The translations under genes were made by a program, and so were the position numbers. Below, piece after piece: positions 1-6,376 of a stretch of DNA of 8,698 bases. Origin of the DNA: an uncultured Woeseiaceae bacterium (GTDB lineage: Bacteria > Pseudomonadota > Gammaproteobacteria > Woeseiales > Woeseiaceae); the NCBI GenBank assembly GCA_947259435.1, contig CAMYMP010000136.1, positions 1-8,698 of the forward strand. The letters are read 5' to 3'. The notes below the pieces were generated by a model. The model worked only from the letters and a program-made list of their open reading frames with translations. It had not been told where the DNA came from and did no database searches. The stretch's first letter is position 1. Each line of letters opens with the position of its first letter.

Positions 1-525
1 TTTGATCTGATACTGCAGGCACGGTCTGGTCCGATTGCTAAAGTAACTGTCCTGACACTGCCGTACAAGAAACAGCTTCTGTAGTTCATTCAACGTCTGA
101 CGCACCGCACTCGTGCTGGGATATGGCCCAAAGTAACGGCCTTTTCCCTTGCGCGGGCCGCGATGAAACTGCAGCCGTGGAAAGTGGTGATTCGTGGATA
201 CATAAATGTACGGGTAGCTCTTGTCATCACGCAGAATGACGTTGAAGCGCGGCTTGTGCTGCTTGATCAGATTGTATTCAAGGATCAGCGCCTCAGCTTC
301 GGTATTCGTGACTGTCACTTCGACATTAGCGACGAGCTCCATCATCGCGGCGGTTTTCACCGAATCGTGCGACCGTTGAAAGTAGCTCGAGACGCGCTTC
401 TTCAGATCGCGCGCTTTGCCGACGTAGATGACTTTGTGCTTCGCATTGAGCATGCGATACACACCCGGTCTATGGGTAAGACTTGGGAGGAAAGACTTCT
501 CGTCAAATTTGCGTTCGTCACTCAC
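1..525 (-). CDS. uvrC: UvrC, excinuclease ABC subunit C (N-terminal part, runs off window start)
   Basis: UvrC makes the two incisions around a DNA lesion in UvrABC nucleotide excision repair, in the cytoplasm. The first 175 residues are visible and the frame is open to base 1. They contain the GIY-YIG nuclease domain that makes the 3' cut: GVYRM near residue 21, then [18 protein letters not shown], the catalytic-Glu region [16 protein letters not shown], and then [15 protein letters not shown] and GRYFGPYPS, all typical of UvrC. The start is a GTG (523-525) giving [23 protein letters not shown], the usual UvrC N-terminal length; no in-frame ATG fits as well. The start lies 4 nt after the stop of the uracil-DNA glycosylase gene, with no strong Shine-Dalgarno, so translational coupling within one operon is likely. 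Identity is certain; only the exact start is inferred. Confidence 0.95.
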   Translation of the reverse strand, partial: MSDERKFDEKSFLPSLTHRPGVYRMLNAKHKVIYVGKARDLKKRVSSYFQRSHDSVKTAAMMELVANVEVTVTNTEAEALILEYNLIKQHKPRFNVILRDDKSYPYIYVSTNHHFPRLQFHRGPRKGKGRYFGPYPSTSAVRQTLNELQKLFLVRQCQDSYFSNRTRPCLQYQIK

Positions 526-529
526 GCCG

Positions 530-1165
530 CTATTTATCCAGCAACTCCCTGGCCTGCGCAAATACCTGCTCGAACATTTCGGTCGTCAGCCGGCGCGTAT
601 TCGTGTTGTAACGACTGCAATGATACGAGTCGAGGAGCCGGATGCGATCGAGTTCATGCACGGCGGCATGGGCGAACTTGTGATCAGCCTGCCGAAGTCC
701 CAGGGCCCGGATGATCGAGCGATGCGCGATTCCGCCAAGCGCAAGCAGCACTGATTCGTCGGGCAGCGTCTCGAGTTCGTTACTGAGAAAGGTATTGCAA
801 GTATTGATCTCTGCGCCAACCGGCTTGTTGTCAGGTGGCAGACATTTGACGGCATTGGTAATGCGGCAATTCATCAGTCGCAATTCGTCATCGGCTGCCA
901 GCGACTCGTGATGCGACGCGAAGCCGAATTTATGCAAGGTCTGATACAGCAGGATTCCGGCGTGATCTCCGGTAAACGGGCGTCCCGTGCGATTCGCGCC
1001 GTGCATGCCCGGTGCAAGCCCGACGATCAGTAGCTTCGCATCCTGATCACCGAAAGGCGGCACGGGTTTGCAGTAGTAGTCGGGGTAGCGTTCACCAACC
1101 GTGTCGAGAAATCCGGCAAGTCGTGGACATGCCCGGCAGTCTTTGTCGAAGATCGCGCTAGTCAT
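530..1165 (-). CDS. Family 5 (UDGb-type) uracil-DNA glycosylase
   Basis: Predicted to excise uracil, and in this family also hypoxanthine and other deaminated bases, from DNA to start base excision repair. The 211-residue protein shows motif 1, [19 protein letters not shown] (residues 49-67), which is diagnostic of family 5. Four cysteines suit a 4Fe-4S cluster as in family 4 and 5 enzymes: C10 and C13 (CRAC), C108 ([11 protein letters not shown]) and C123. Motif 2 is [15 protein letters not shown] (180-194), where the family normally has HPS, so a Pro is replaced by Cys. I chose the ATG at 1163-1165 because it gives the usual N-terminus just before the first Cys pair and overlaps the icd stop by 8 nt (ATGACTAG), a typical coupled arrangement. 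An upstream in-frame start at 1210 would lie deep in icd. It is followed 4 nt later by uvrC, making a small DNA-repair pair. Confidence 0.93.
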   Translation of the reverse strand: MTSAIFDKDCRACPRLAGFLDTVGERYPDYYCKPVPPFGDQDAKLLIVGLAPGMHGANRTGRPFTGDHAGILLYQTLHKFGFASHHESLAADDELRLMNCRITNAVKCLPPDNKPVGAEINTCNTFLSNELETLPDESVLLALGGIAHRSIIRALGLRQADHKFAHAAVHELDRIRLLDSYHCSRYNTNTRRLTTEMFEQVFAQARELLDK

Positions 1166-2490
1166 CCATGTGCCGGATAACCGCTTCTCCAAAGCCGCGC
1201 GTGCCGACAAGCGTTGCGCCCGGTATCAGCTGCGCCAGTTCCTGTTCAACCTGCTTCTTGCCCTGCGGACGCTGCTTTCGAATCGGCTGATGGATGGCTT
1301 CCCGTAATCGGGCGAGATCGAATGTCAGTTCGCCATTGGCAATTGTATTCGCGACGCCCTTCATGATCAGATCGGCCGCTTCACTCCAGCCCATGTAGCG
1401 CAGCATCATCTCTGCGGACAGAATCAGGGACCCTGGATTGACGCGGTCCTTGCCGGCAAATCCAGGCGCAGTACCGTGCGTCGCCTCGAACACCGCAACC
1501 GAGTCACCAATGTTGGCGCCGGGCGCGATGCCGATACCGCCGACCTGGGCCGCAAGCGCGTCAGAAATATAGTCGCCGTTGAGGTTGAGCGTCGCTATGA
1601 CGTCATAATCCTCTGGCTTCATCAGAATTTGCTGCAGGAAGTTATCTGCTATGACGTCTTTGATGATGATTTCGTTGCCCGTCGCGGGGTTGATCAATGC
1701 AAGCCACGGGCCGCCGTCTTTCTCCTTGGCGCCGAATTCGGTCCTCGCAACATCGTAGCCCCATTGACAGAATGCGCCCTCGGTGAACTTCATGATATTG
1801 CCCTTGTGTACGAGCGATACCGATCTGTAGAATGCAGTACTGAATGGCTTTACGAACCAGCCGCTCGGAACCCTCTCGTGACACGGGCTTGATGCCGATA
1901 CCCGAACTTGCCGGGAAGCGAATTTTGGTTACGCCGAGTTCAGTCTGCAGGAAGTGGATCAGCTTGCGCACTTCCTCGGATCCCGTGGGAAACTCGATTC
2001 CAGCATAGATGTCTTCGGTATTTTCACGAAAGACCGTCATGTCGACGAGGTCAGACTGTTTCATCGGCGTCGACACGCCCGGGAAATAGCGAATCGGACG
2101 TACGCACGCGTAAAGATCCAGCGTTTGCCGAATTGAGACGTTCAGCGAGCGGAAACCGCCGCCCACCGGCGTCGTCAGTGGGCCTTTGATCGACACGATG
2201 TACTTGGTCAGCGCATGCAGCGTTTCATCCGGAAGGTACGACGTCTTGCCATACAATTCAGCGGCGGCCTGTCCCGCATAGACCTGCATCCACTTGATCT
2301 CCCGGCTCTCGCCATAGGCCCGCGAGACGGCCGCGTTGACCACGTCGAGCATGACCGGCGTGACGTCGATACCAATGCCGTCGCCCTCAATAAACGGCAC
2401 AATCGGATAATCAGGGACAACCAGCGTGTGGTCGCGATTGGCGCTGATGGCCTCACCGTCGCCGGGGATATCGATATGATCGTACTGCAT
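1158..2490 (-). pseudogene. icd: NADP-dependent isocitrate dehydrogenase, frame broken by a small deletion
   Basis: Icd oxidises isocitrate to 2-oxoglutarate in the TCA cycle, making NADPH. The N-terminal frame (from 2490, [10 protein letters not shown]) shows [10 protein letters not shown] (32-40), [18 protein letters not shown] (101-118, with Ser115 matching the AceK-phosphorylated Ser113 of E. coli), [13 protein letters not shown] and [11 protein letters not shown]. After [11 protein letters not shown] (to residue 220, about 1831) the homology moves to another frame: [19 protein letters not shown], then IVIKDVIAD-like sequence, [28 protein letters not shown] with the metal-binding Asp residues, and ATHGTAP, ending at TAG 1158-1160. 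Compared from memory with E. coli, five codons between the Ile and SV are reduced to 7 nt, that is about 8 nt missing, near 1824-1831. Uncorrected, the first frame stops at 1642. The C-terminus also holds about 25 extra Lys/Gln-rich residues. Either a real mutation or an assembly error; every other conserved block looks intact. The start has an AGAGGT Shine-Dalgarno and the gene is divergent from rluE. Confidence 0.9.
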
Positions 2491-2493
2491 GTT

Positions 2494-2499
2494 ACCTCT
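2494..2499 (-). promoter_or_regulatory. Shine-Dalgarno of icd
   Basis: On the minus strand AGAGGT precedes the ATG at 2488-2490, with about 3-4 nt between its core and the start. This is slightly close but supports the start giving [10 protein letters not shown], whose length before the IEGDGIG block fits the family. Confidence 0.6.
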
Positions 2500-2535
2500 T
2501 ACCTGCGGCGGACGGCCGGTTCGCGAAAGGCGTGC

Positions 2536-2541
2536 ATTGTA
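2536..2541 (-). promoter_or_regulatory. Candidate -10 element of the icd promoter
   Basis: In the 101-nt gap between the divergent icd and rluE genes the minus strand reads TACAAT, five of six bases matching the sigma-70 -10 consensus. It would give a leader of roughly 40 nt for icd. The -35 region at 17-nt spacing (TTTTCG) is poor, so this is only a candidate. I see no convincing promoter for rluE in the same gap. Confidence 0.35.
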
Positions 2542-2591
2542 CCGGTCATCACGGCCGCCGAAAAACTTTTGATGGACGGGTACAGATCGAC

Positions 2592-3164
2592 ATGCCTTTT
2601 GTGCTTCTGAACAAGCCCTATCGCGTGCTAAGCCAGTTTCGCGATGATAAAGGGCGGCGGACCCTGGCGGAATTCGTCAGTGAACGCGACGTTTACGCGG
2701 TAGGACGACTCGATTTTGACAGCGAGGGCCTGCTCGTGCTGACCGATGACGGCCGGCTGCAGGCCCGGATCAGCCGGCCCGAATCGAAAATCATCAAAAA
2801 GTACTGGGCTCAGGTCGAGGGCAGCGCCACGCAGGCGCAGCTCCAAAAGCTGCAACACGGCGTGAGCCTGAAGGATGGCAAGGCTTCTGCCAGCTCTGTC
2901 GAACTTATCGATGCCCCGGCCGGACTCTGGCCGCGCGACCCGCCGATCCGCCATCGCCTGAATGTGCCGGACTGCTGGATCGAAATCGGCCTCGCGGAGG
3001 GACGTAATCGTCAGGTCCGCCGCATGACTGCCGCTGTCGGGTTGCCGACCTTGCGACTCATTCGGCAGTCGGTCGGGCCCTGGGCGCTCGGCGACCTGAA
3101 GCCCGGCGAGACACGAGTCATCGATAATGACGCCGCTTGGCAAGACCTACGGTCCAGCAGCTAG
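2592..3164 (+). CDS. rluE: 23S rRNA pseudouridine synthase, RluE type
   Basis: Predicted to isomerise a specific uridine of 23S rRNA to pseudouridine (U2457 for E. coli RluE) during 50S assembly. The 190-residue protein opens with [13 protein letters not shown], the RluE-type strand that replaces the S4 domain found in many relatives. It has the catalytic block [17 protein letters not shown] (39-54, catalytic Asp41), then [10 protein letters not shown], and [23 protein letters not shown] (136-158), all close to E. coli RluE. I chose the ATG at 2592 because homology starts immediately after it. A GTG at 2532 in the same frame would add 20 residues without family resemblance. The Shine-Dalgarno is weak (GGACGGG further upstream). 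It is divergent from icd, as in E. coli, which supports a gammaproteobacterial origin. Its stop overlaps that of the convergent DAHP synthase gene by 4 nt. Confidence 0.94.
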   Translation: MPFVLLNKPYRVLSQFRDDKGRRTLAEFVSERDVYAVGRLDFDSEGLLVLTDDGRLQARISRPESKIIKKYWAQVEGSATQAQLQKLQHGVSLKDGKASASSVELIDAPAGLWPRDPPIRHRLNVPDCWIEIGLAEGRNRQVRRMTAAVGLPTLRLIRQSVGPWALGDLKPGETRVIDNDAAWQDLRSSS

Positions 3165-4540
3165 TCGATCCTGCGTACAACCTTGGCATTGGCGTGATGC
3201 AGACCCGCGATACGCATCGCGACTTCCATCGCCTGCTCGTAATTGAGCCGCGGATCGACTGTCGATTTGTAGGCACGCGCCAGATCGCCATCGGTCAGGC
3301 CGCGCGCGCCGCCTGTGCACTCCGTGACGTTCTCGCCCGTAAGCTCGAGATGCACACCACCCAGATAGCTGCCCATCGACTCATGAACCCGAAACGCGGC
3401 CTCGAGTTCCGACAAGATGTTGTCGAAGCGCCGCGTCTTCGTGCCGTCCGCCGTGCTCTCGGTGTTGCCATGCATTGGATCGCAAACCCACAGCACCGGC
3501 GAACCCGTCTCACGCACTGCGCTAATCATGTCGGGCAAGCAATCCTCGACCGCCTTCGCGCCAAAGCGATGAATCAGGGTTAGCCTGCCCGGCTCGTTGT
3601 TCGGATTCAGAATCGCTATCAGATCCTGCAACCATTCACGCGTCATGCCAGGGCCGATCTTGATGCCCATCGGATTCGCGATACCACGAAAGTACTCGAC
3701 ATGCGCGCCGTCGATTGCCGCGGTTCGCATGCCGATCCAGGGGAAGTGAGTCGTCAGGTTGTACCACCGCTCACGACGATCGAGGTAGCGAGTCTGCGAC
3801 TGCTCGTAGAGCAGGTGCAGGCCTTCATGCGCAGCATAAATGTCCGCCCGCTGCGTGCGGTGCACAGCTTCGCCCGATATCGTCTCGAGGAAATCGAGCG
3901 AGTTGGATATCGACTTGACAATTTCATGATATTCGTCCGCCATCGCGGAATGCCCTACCCAGCCGAGATCCCAGTATTCGGGATGATGCAGATCTGCGAA
4001 ACCGCCATCGATCAGCGAGCGGACAAAATTCAGTGTCAGCGCCGCACGCTCATAGCCGCGCAGAATCATCTGCGGATCCGGGATGCGGTCATCCGCCGTG
4101 AATGGGCTGCGATTTACGAGGTCGCCACGAAAACTCGGCAGCGACGTGCCGTCGCGCGTTTCGGTATCCGCCGAGCGCGGCTTGGCATATTGCCCGGCCA
4201 TGCGCCCGACCCGAATCACCGGCTTTTTGAGTCCGTACAGCATCACGAGGCTCATTTGCAACAGGATCTTGAGCTTGGCGACGATGTTCTCGGACGTGCA
4301 TTCTTCAAACGTCTCAGCGCAGTCGCCGCCTTGCAGAACGAACGCGTCTCCACGCTGGGCTTTGGCAACGTGATCCTTGAGCGCATCGACCTCCCACGAG
4401 GTAACGATCGGCGGCAAGCGACTCAGATCCGCTACGGCGCGATCGAGTGCGGCTTGATCGGGATACTGCGCCTGCTGCGCTGCCGTCAGACTCTGCCAGC
4501 TCGCAGGGTGCCAGTCCGTCTTGCCGATTGTTCTGCTCAC
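3161..4540 (-). CDS. Class II 3-deoxy-7-phosphoheptulonate (DAHP) synthase
   Basis: Condenses phosphoenolpyruvate with erythrose 4-phosphate to DAHP, the first step of the shikimate pathway to aromatic amino acids. The 459 residues carry the class II (plant/Mycobacterium type) blocks: LQGGDCAETF (metal Cys74), RVGRMAGQYAKPRS, LPSFRGDLVN, WVGHSAMADEYHE, KIGPGMT, LIHRFGA, WVCDPMHGNT (His357), GVHLELTGENVTEC (Glu399) and VDPRLN (Asp429). The spacing of these four metal-ligand candidates nearly matches what I recall for the M. tuberculosis enzyme. The start is a GTG at 4538-4540, preceded by AGGAG with a 5-nt spacer; it gives MSRTIGKTDWHPASW, a usual N-terminus. A longer in-frame ATG at 4603 adds 21 residues with no family resemblance. 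Length is normal and no residue appears missing. No leader peptide rich in aromatic residues is visible, so feedback control is more likely than attenuation. Confidence 0.96.
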   Translation of the reverse strand: MSRTIGKTDWHPASWQSLTAAQQAQYPDQAALDRAVADLSRLPPIVTSWEVDALKDHVAKAQRGDAFVLQGGDCAETFEECTSENIVAKLKILLQMSLVMLYGLKKPVIRVGRMAGQYAKPRSADTETRDGTSLPSFRGDLVNRSPFTADDRIPDPQMILRGYERAALTLNFVRSLIDGGFADLHHPEYWDLGWVGHSAMADEYHEIVKSISNSLDFLETISGEAVHRTQRADIYAAHEGLHLLYEQSQTRYLDRRERWYNLTTHFPWIGMRTAAIDGAHVEYFRGIANPMGIKIGPGMTREWLQDLIAILNPNNEPGRLTLIHRFGAKAVEDCLPDMISAVRETGSPVLWVCDPMHGNTESTADGTKTRRFDNILSELEAAFRVHESMGSYLGGVHLELTGENVTECTGGARGLTDGDLARAYKSTVDPRLNYEQAMEVAMRIAGLHHANAKVVRRID

Positions 4541-4545
4541 ATTTG

Positions 4546-4550
4546 CTCCT
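4546..4550 (-). promoter_or_regulatory. Shine-Dalgarno deciding the GTG start of DAHP synthase
   Basis: The minus strand reads AGGAG, five nt before GTG at 4538-4540. This strong site is the main reason to prefer the GTG over the ATG at 4603. Confidence 0.8.
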
Positions 4551-4692
4551 ATATCTGGGTAGTGAAATCCATACGTGCGACCGCGAACTATGCCATGCTG
4601 CACCGCAGCGCTGCAAAAGTTTCTCGTGTAATCAGCAGTTTAGAGCGCTGTGGAAAGCCGCCTGGGACATTGGCACAATGCGCGCCATATTC

Positions 4693-4720
4693 CCACCGAG
4701 CCCTCGGCGGTTTTTGTTTT
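4693..4720 (+). terminator. Rho-independent terminator-like hairpin upstream of the aldehyde dehydrogenase
   Basis: Bases 4693-4699 pair with 4704-4710 (six pairs and one A-C mismatch, loop GCCC), followed directly by TTTTTGTTTT (4711-4720). The T-run is only on the plus strand. The only plus-strand transcript it could end must begin in the 150 nt between the DAHP synthase start and the hairpin, so it may be a leader attenuator or the end of a very small RNA. An upstream CCGCC (4658-4662) could pair with GGCGG (4706-4710) to break the hairpin, but that is speculative. Confidence 0.55.
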
Positions 4721-4722
4721 CC

Positions 4723-4726
4723 GGAG
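4723..4726 (+). promoter_or_regulatory. Shine-Dalgarno of the 39-codon ORF
   Basis: GGAG lies 8 nt before the ATG at 4735-4737 and immediately after the T-run of the hairpin. It is the main evidence that the small ORF could be translated. Confidence 0.45.
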
Positions 4727-4734
4727 CAGTCTCT

Positions 4735-4854
4735 ATGCAGGACATTCTCGACAGCCGCTTTGGTGAGACCTATGCCCACGGCGGCACTAATATCGAATCG
4801 GCGGAACTGGTAGCGCGCGGCGAGACCGGTCATCAGCGCGTTACAGGAGACTAG
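4735..4854 (+). CDS. Small ORF (39 aa) just upstream of the aldehyde dehydrogenase, function unknown
   Basis: I do not recognise this product. It begins MQDILDSRFGET and ends RGETGHQRVTGD, is acidic and hydrophilic, and has no signal peptide, membrane segment or cysteine. It has a GGAG ribosome site at good spacing and stops 4 nt before the aldehyde dehydrogenase ATG, so its translation would carry ribosomes onto the next start, whose AGGAG site lies within its last codons. It could be a leader peptide coupling translation, the remnant of a decayed upstream gene, or chance. It shares M-x-x-ILD and a later SAEL(V/I) with the N-terminus of the following dehydrogenase, a resemblance too weak to prove duplication. 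Confidence 0.4.
   Translation: MQDILDSRFGETYAHGGTNIESAELVARGETGHQRVTGD
4845..4849 (+). promoter_or_regulatory. Shine-Dalgarno of the aldehyde dehydrogenase
   Basis: AGGAG with a 9-nt spacer to the ATG at 4859-4861. It supports this start, and the site lies inside the end of the preceding small ORF. Confidence 0.75.
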
Positions 4855-4858
4855 GATC

Positions 4859-6376
4859 ATGAATAGAATACTCGACAACCTTGGCTTGGACACAATCAAT
4901 CCGGGTACCTGGCACGGTAGTGAGCACAGCGCCGATGCGTCGGCCGAGTTGATCGAATCTGTGAATCCGGCAACGGATGAAATCATCGCGAGCGTCCGTT
5001 CGACAACCGCTGCAGAGTACGACGCGCTTGTCACGGCCGCCCGGGAATCGTTTCTGGAGTGGCGCAAGATTCCGGCACCCACTCGCGGTAATGCGGTGCG
5101 GCTCATCAGCAATGCGTTGCGTGAAAACAAAGATGCACTTGGCAGCCTCGTCACGCTCGAAATGGGCAAGATCAAGGCAGAGGGTGACGGCGAAGTGCAG
5201 GAGATGATCGACATTGCCGACTTCGCGGTCGGCCAATCCCGCATGCTCTACGGCAATACGATGCATTCGGAACGGCCCCAACATCGAATGTACGAGCAAT
5301 GGCATCCGCTCGGCCTGGTTGGCACGATCACGGCGTTCAATTTTCCTGTTGCCGTCTGGTCATGGAATGCATGCCTCGCCGCGATCTGCGGCAACGTCAA
5401 CATCTGGAAGCCGTCGCCAAAAACCCCTCTGTGCGGCGTCGCCGTGCAAAAGATCGTGAACGAGGCGCTCGCGGGAGAAGATCTGCCGCCCGTGTTTTTC
5501 CTGTTCAACGACGCGAATAATCAGATCGCGCAGAAATTCGTCGACGACCAGCGCATCAACCTGATTTCTTTCACGGGCTCCTGCGCCGTGGGCAGGAAGA
5601 TCGGTGAACGCGTCACGGCGCGCATGGGTAAGGTGCTGCTGGAACTGGGCGGCAACAACGCGATCATCGTCGATGCAGAGGCGAATCTCGATCTCGCCGT
5701 CCCGTCAATCGTGTTCGGTTCAGTTGGCACAGCCGGTCAGCGTTGCACAAGCACGCGGCGTGTCATTGTGCATCAGTCACGCTTCGACGAACTCCAAAGT
5801 GCGCTGGTCAAAGCATATGCGCAAGTTCGAATCGGCAATCCGCTCGACGAAAAGACGCTAATGGGTCCTCTGATCGACGAGTCCGCTATTGAGCGGGTGC
5901 AGGCTGCATGCGCAAAAGTTCGTGATGCCGGCGGCGAAATCCTGTGTGGTGGAGAACGCATTGAAGGTCCTGGCAACTTTATTTCTCCGGTTATCGCGGT
6001 CGCGAAGAATGACTGGGACATCGTGCAGACCGAGACATTCGGCCCGATTTTGTACCTGATTCCTTACGACTCGCTCGATGAGGCGATCGCGATGCAGAAT
6101 GGCGTCGTGCAAGGGCTGTCATCCGCTATCTTCACCGACAACCTGCAACACGCGGAGTATTTCCTCTCCAGTGCCGGATCCGATTGCGGCATGGCCAACG
6201 TCAACATCGGCACATCGGGCGCCGAGATCGGCGGTGCGTTCGGCGGAGAAAAGGAGACCGGTGGCGGCCGCGAGGCCGGTTCGGACTCCTGGAAGGCCTA
6301 CATGCGCCGGCAGACCAACACGATCAATTGGGGCTCGGACCTGCCCCTGGCGCAGGGAATCAGTTTCGACCTATAG
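4859..6376 (+). CDS. ALDH7-family (antiquitin-like) aldehyde dehydrogenase, probable L-piperidine-6-carboxylate / aminoadipate-semialdehyde dehydrogenase
   Basis: Predicted to oxidise alpha-aminoadipate semialdehyde (in equilibrium with piperideine-6-carboxylate) to aminoadipate with NAD+, a step of lysine degradation; the proteobacterial gene is often called amaB. The 505 residues form a full-length ALDH: FNFPVAVWSWN with Asn161, IWKPSPKTPL (cofactor site), FTGSCAVG (nucleotide loop), LLELGGNNAII with general base Glu262, and GQRCTSTRR with catalytic Cys296. The C-terminal run from NIGTSGAEIGGAFGGEKETG (about 457-476) through SDSWKAYMRR is a hallmark of ALDH7. No other lysine-pathway gene is visible here, so the substrate rests on family alone and related semialdehydes are possible. 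Regulation may involve the hairpin and small ORF just upstream. Its TAG stop lies in a CTATAG palindrome shared with the stop of the convergent asparaginase-like gene. Confidence 0.93.
   Translation: MNRILDNLGLDTINPGTWHGSEHSADASAELIESVNPATDEIIASVRSTTAAEYDALVTAARESFLEWRKIPAPTRGNAVRLISNALRENKDALGSLVTLEMGKIKAEGDGEVQEMIDIADFAVGQSRMLYGNTMHSERPQHRMYEQWHPLGLVGTITAFNFPVAVWSWNACLAAICGNVNIWKPSPKTPLCGVAVQKIVNEALAGEDLPPVFFLFNDANNQIAQKFVDDQRINLISFTGSCAVGRKIGERVTARMGKVLLELGGNNAIIVDAEANLDLAVPSIVFGSVGTAGQRCTSTRRVIVHQSRFDELQSALVKAYAQVRIGNPLDEKTLMGPLIDESAIERVQAACAKVRDAGGEILCGGERIEGPGNFISPVIAVAKNDWDIVQTETFGPILYLIPYDSLDEAIAMQNGVVQGLSSAIFTDNLQHAEYFLSSAGSDCGMANVNIGTSGAEIGGAFGGEKETGGGREAGSDSWKAYMRRQTNTINWGSDLPLAQGISFDL

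Larger units (their letters stand above)
4541..4858. other. 318-nt divergent intergenic region between DAHP synthase and aldehyde dehydrogenase
   Basis: This region must hold the promoters of both genes. Apart from the separately listed ribosome sites, hairpin and 39-codon ORF, it contains a perfect 10-bp palindrome, GCAGCGCTGC (4605-4614), which could be an operator for DAHP synthase. It also has a minus-strand extended -10-like TGGCATAGT just downstream of that palindrome in the direction of DAHP synthase transcription. On the plus strand there is a weak pair GGGACA (4664-4669) and CATATT (4686-4691) with 16-nt spacing. None of these promoter calls is strong. Confidence 0.5.

Noticed and set aside
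163..714. A 183-codon plus-strand open frame over uvrC and the glycosylase gene
   Set aside because: Antisense to two clearly identified genes, spans their junction and has no recognisable domain.
1166..1210. Longer start for the uracil-DNA glycosylase at 1210
   Set aside because: It would extend 53 nt into icd and add residues not seen in the family; the ATG at 1165 fits better.
1820..1835. Programmed frameshifting in icd
   Set aside because: No slippery heptamer or downstream structure is seen, and a simple shift would still leave residues missing.
4541..4603. Longer ATG start for DAHP synthase at 4603
   Set aside because: The strong AGGAG site sits directly before the GTG at 4540, and the extra 21 residues do not resemble the family.
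4605..4614. GCAGCGCTGC palindrome as a defined operator
   Set aside because: Perfect but short; no known regulator site is matched, so it is only mentioned within the intergenic region.
3701..4813. A 370-codon open frame on the plus strand opposite DAHP synthase
   Set aside because: It is antisense to a fully conserved enzyme, its translation is Arg-rich with no family resemblance, and long antisense frames are expected in GC-rich coding DNA.
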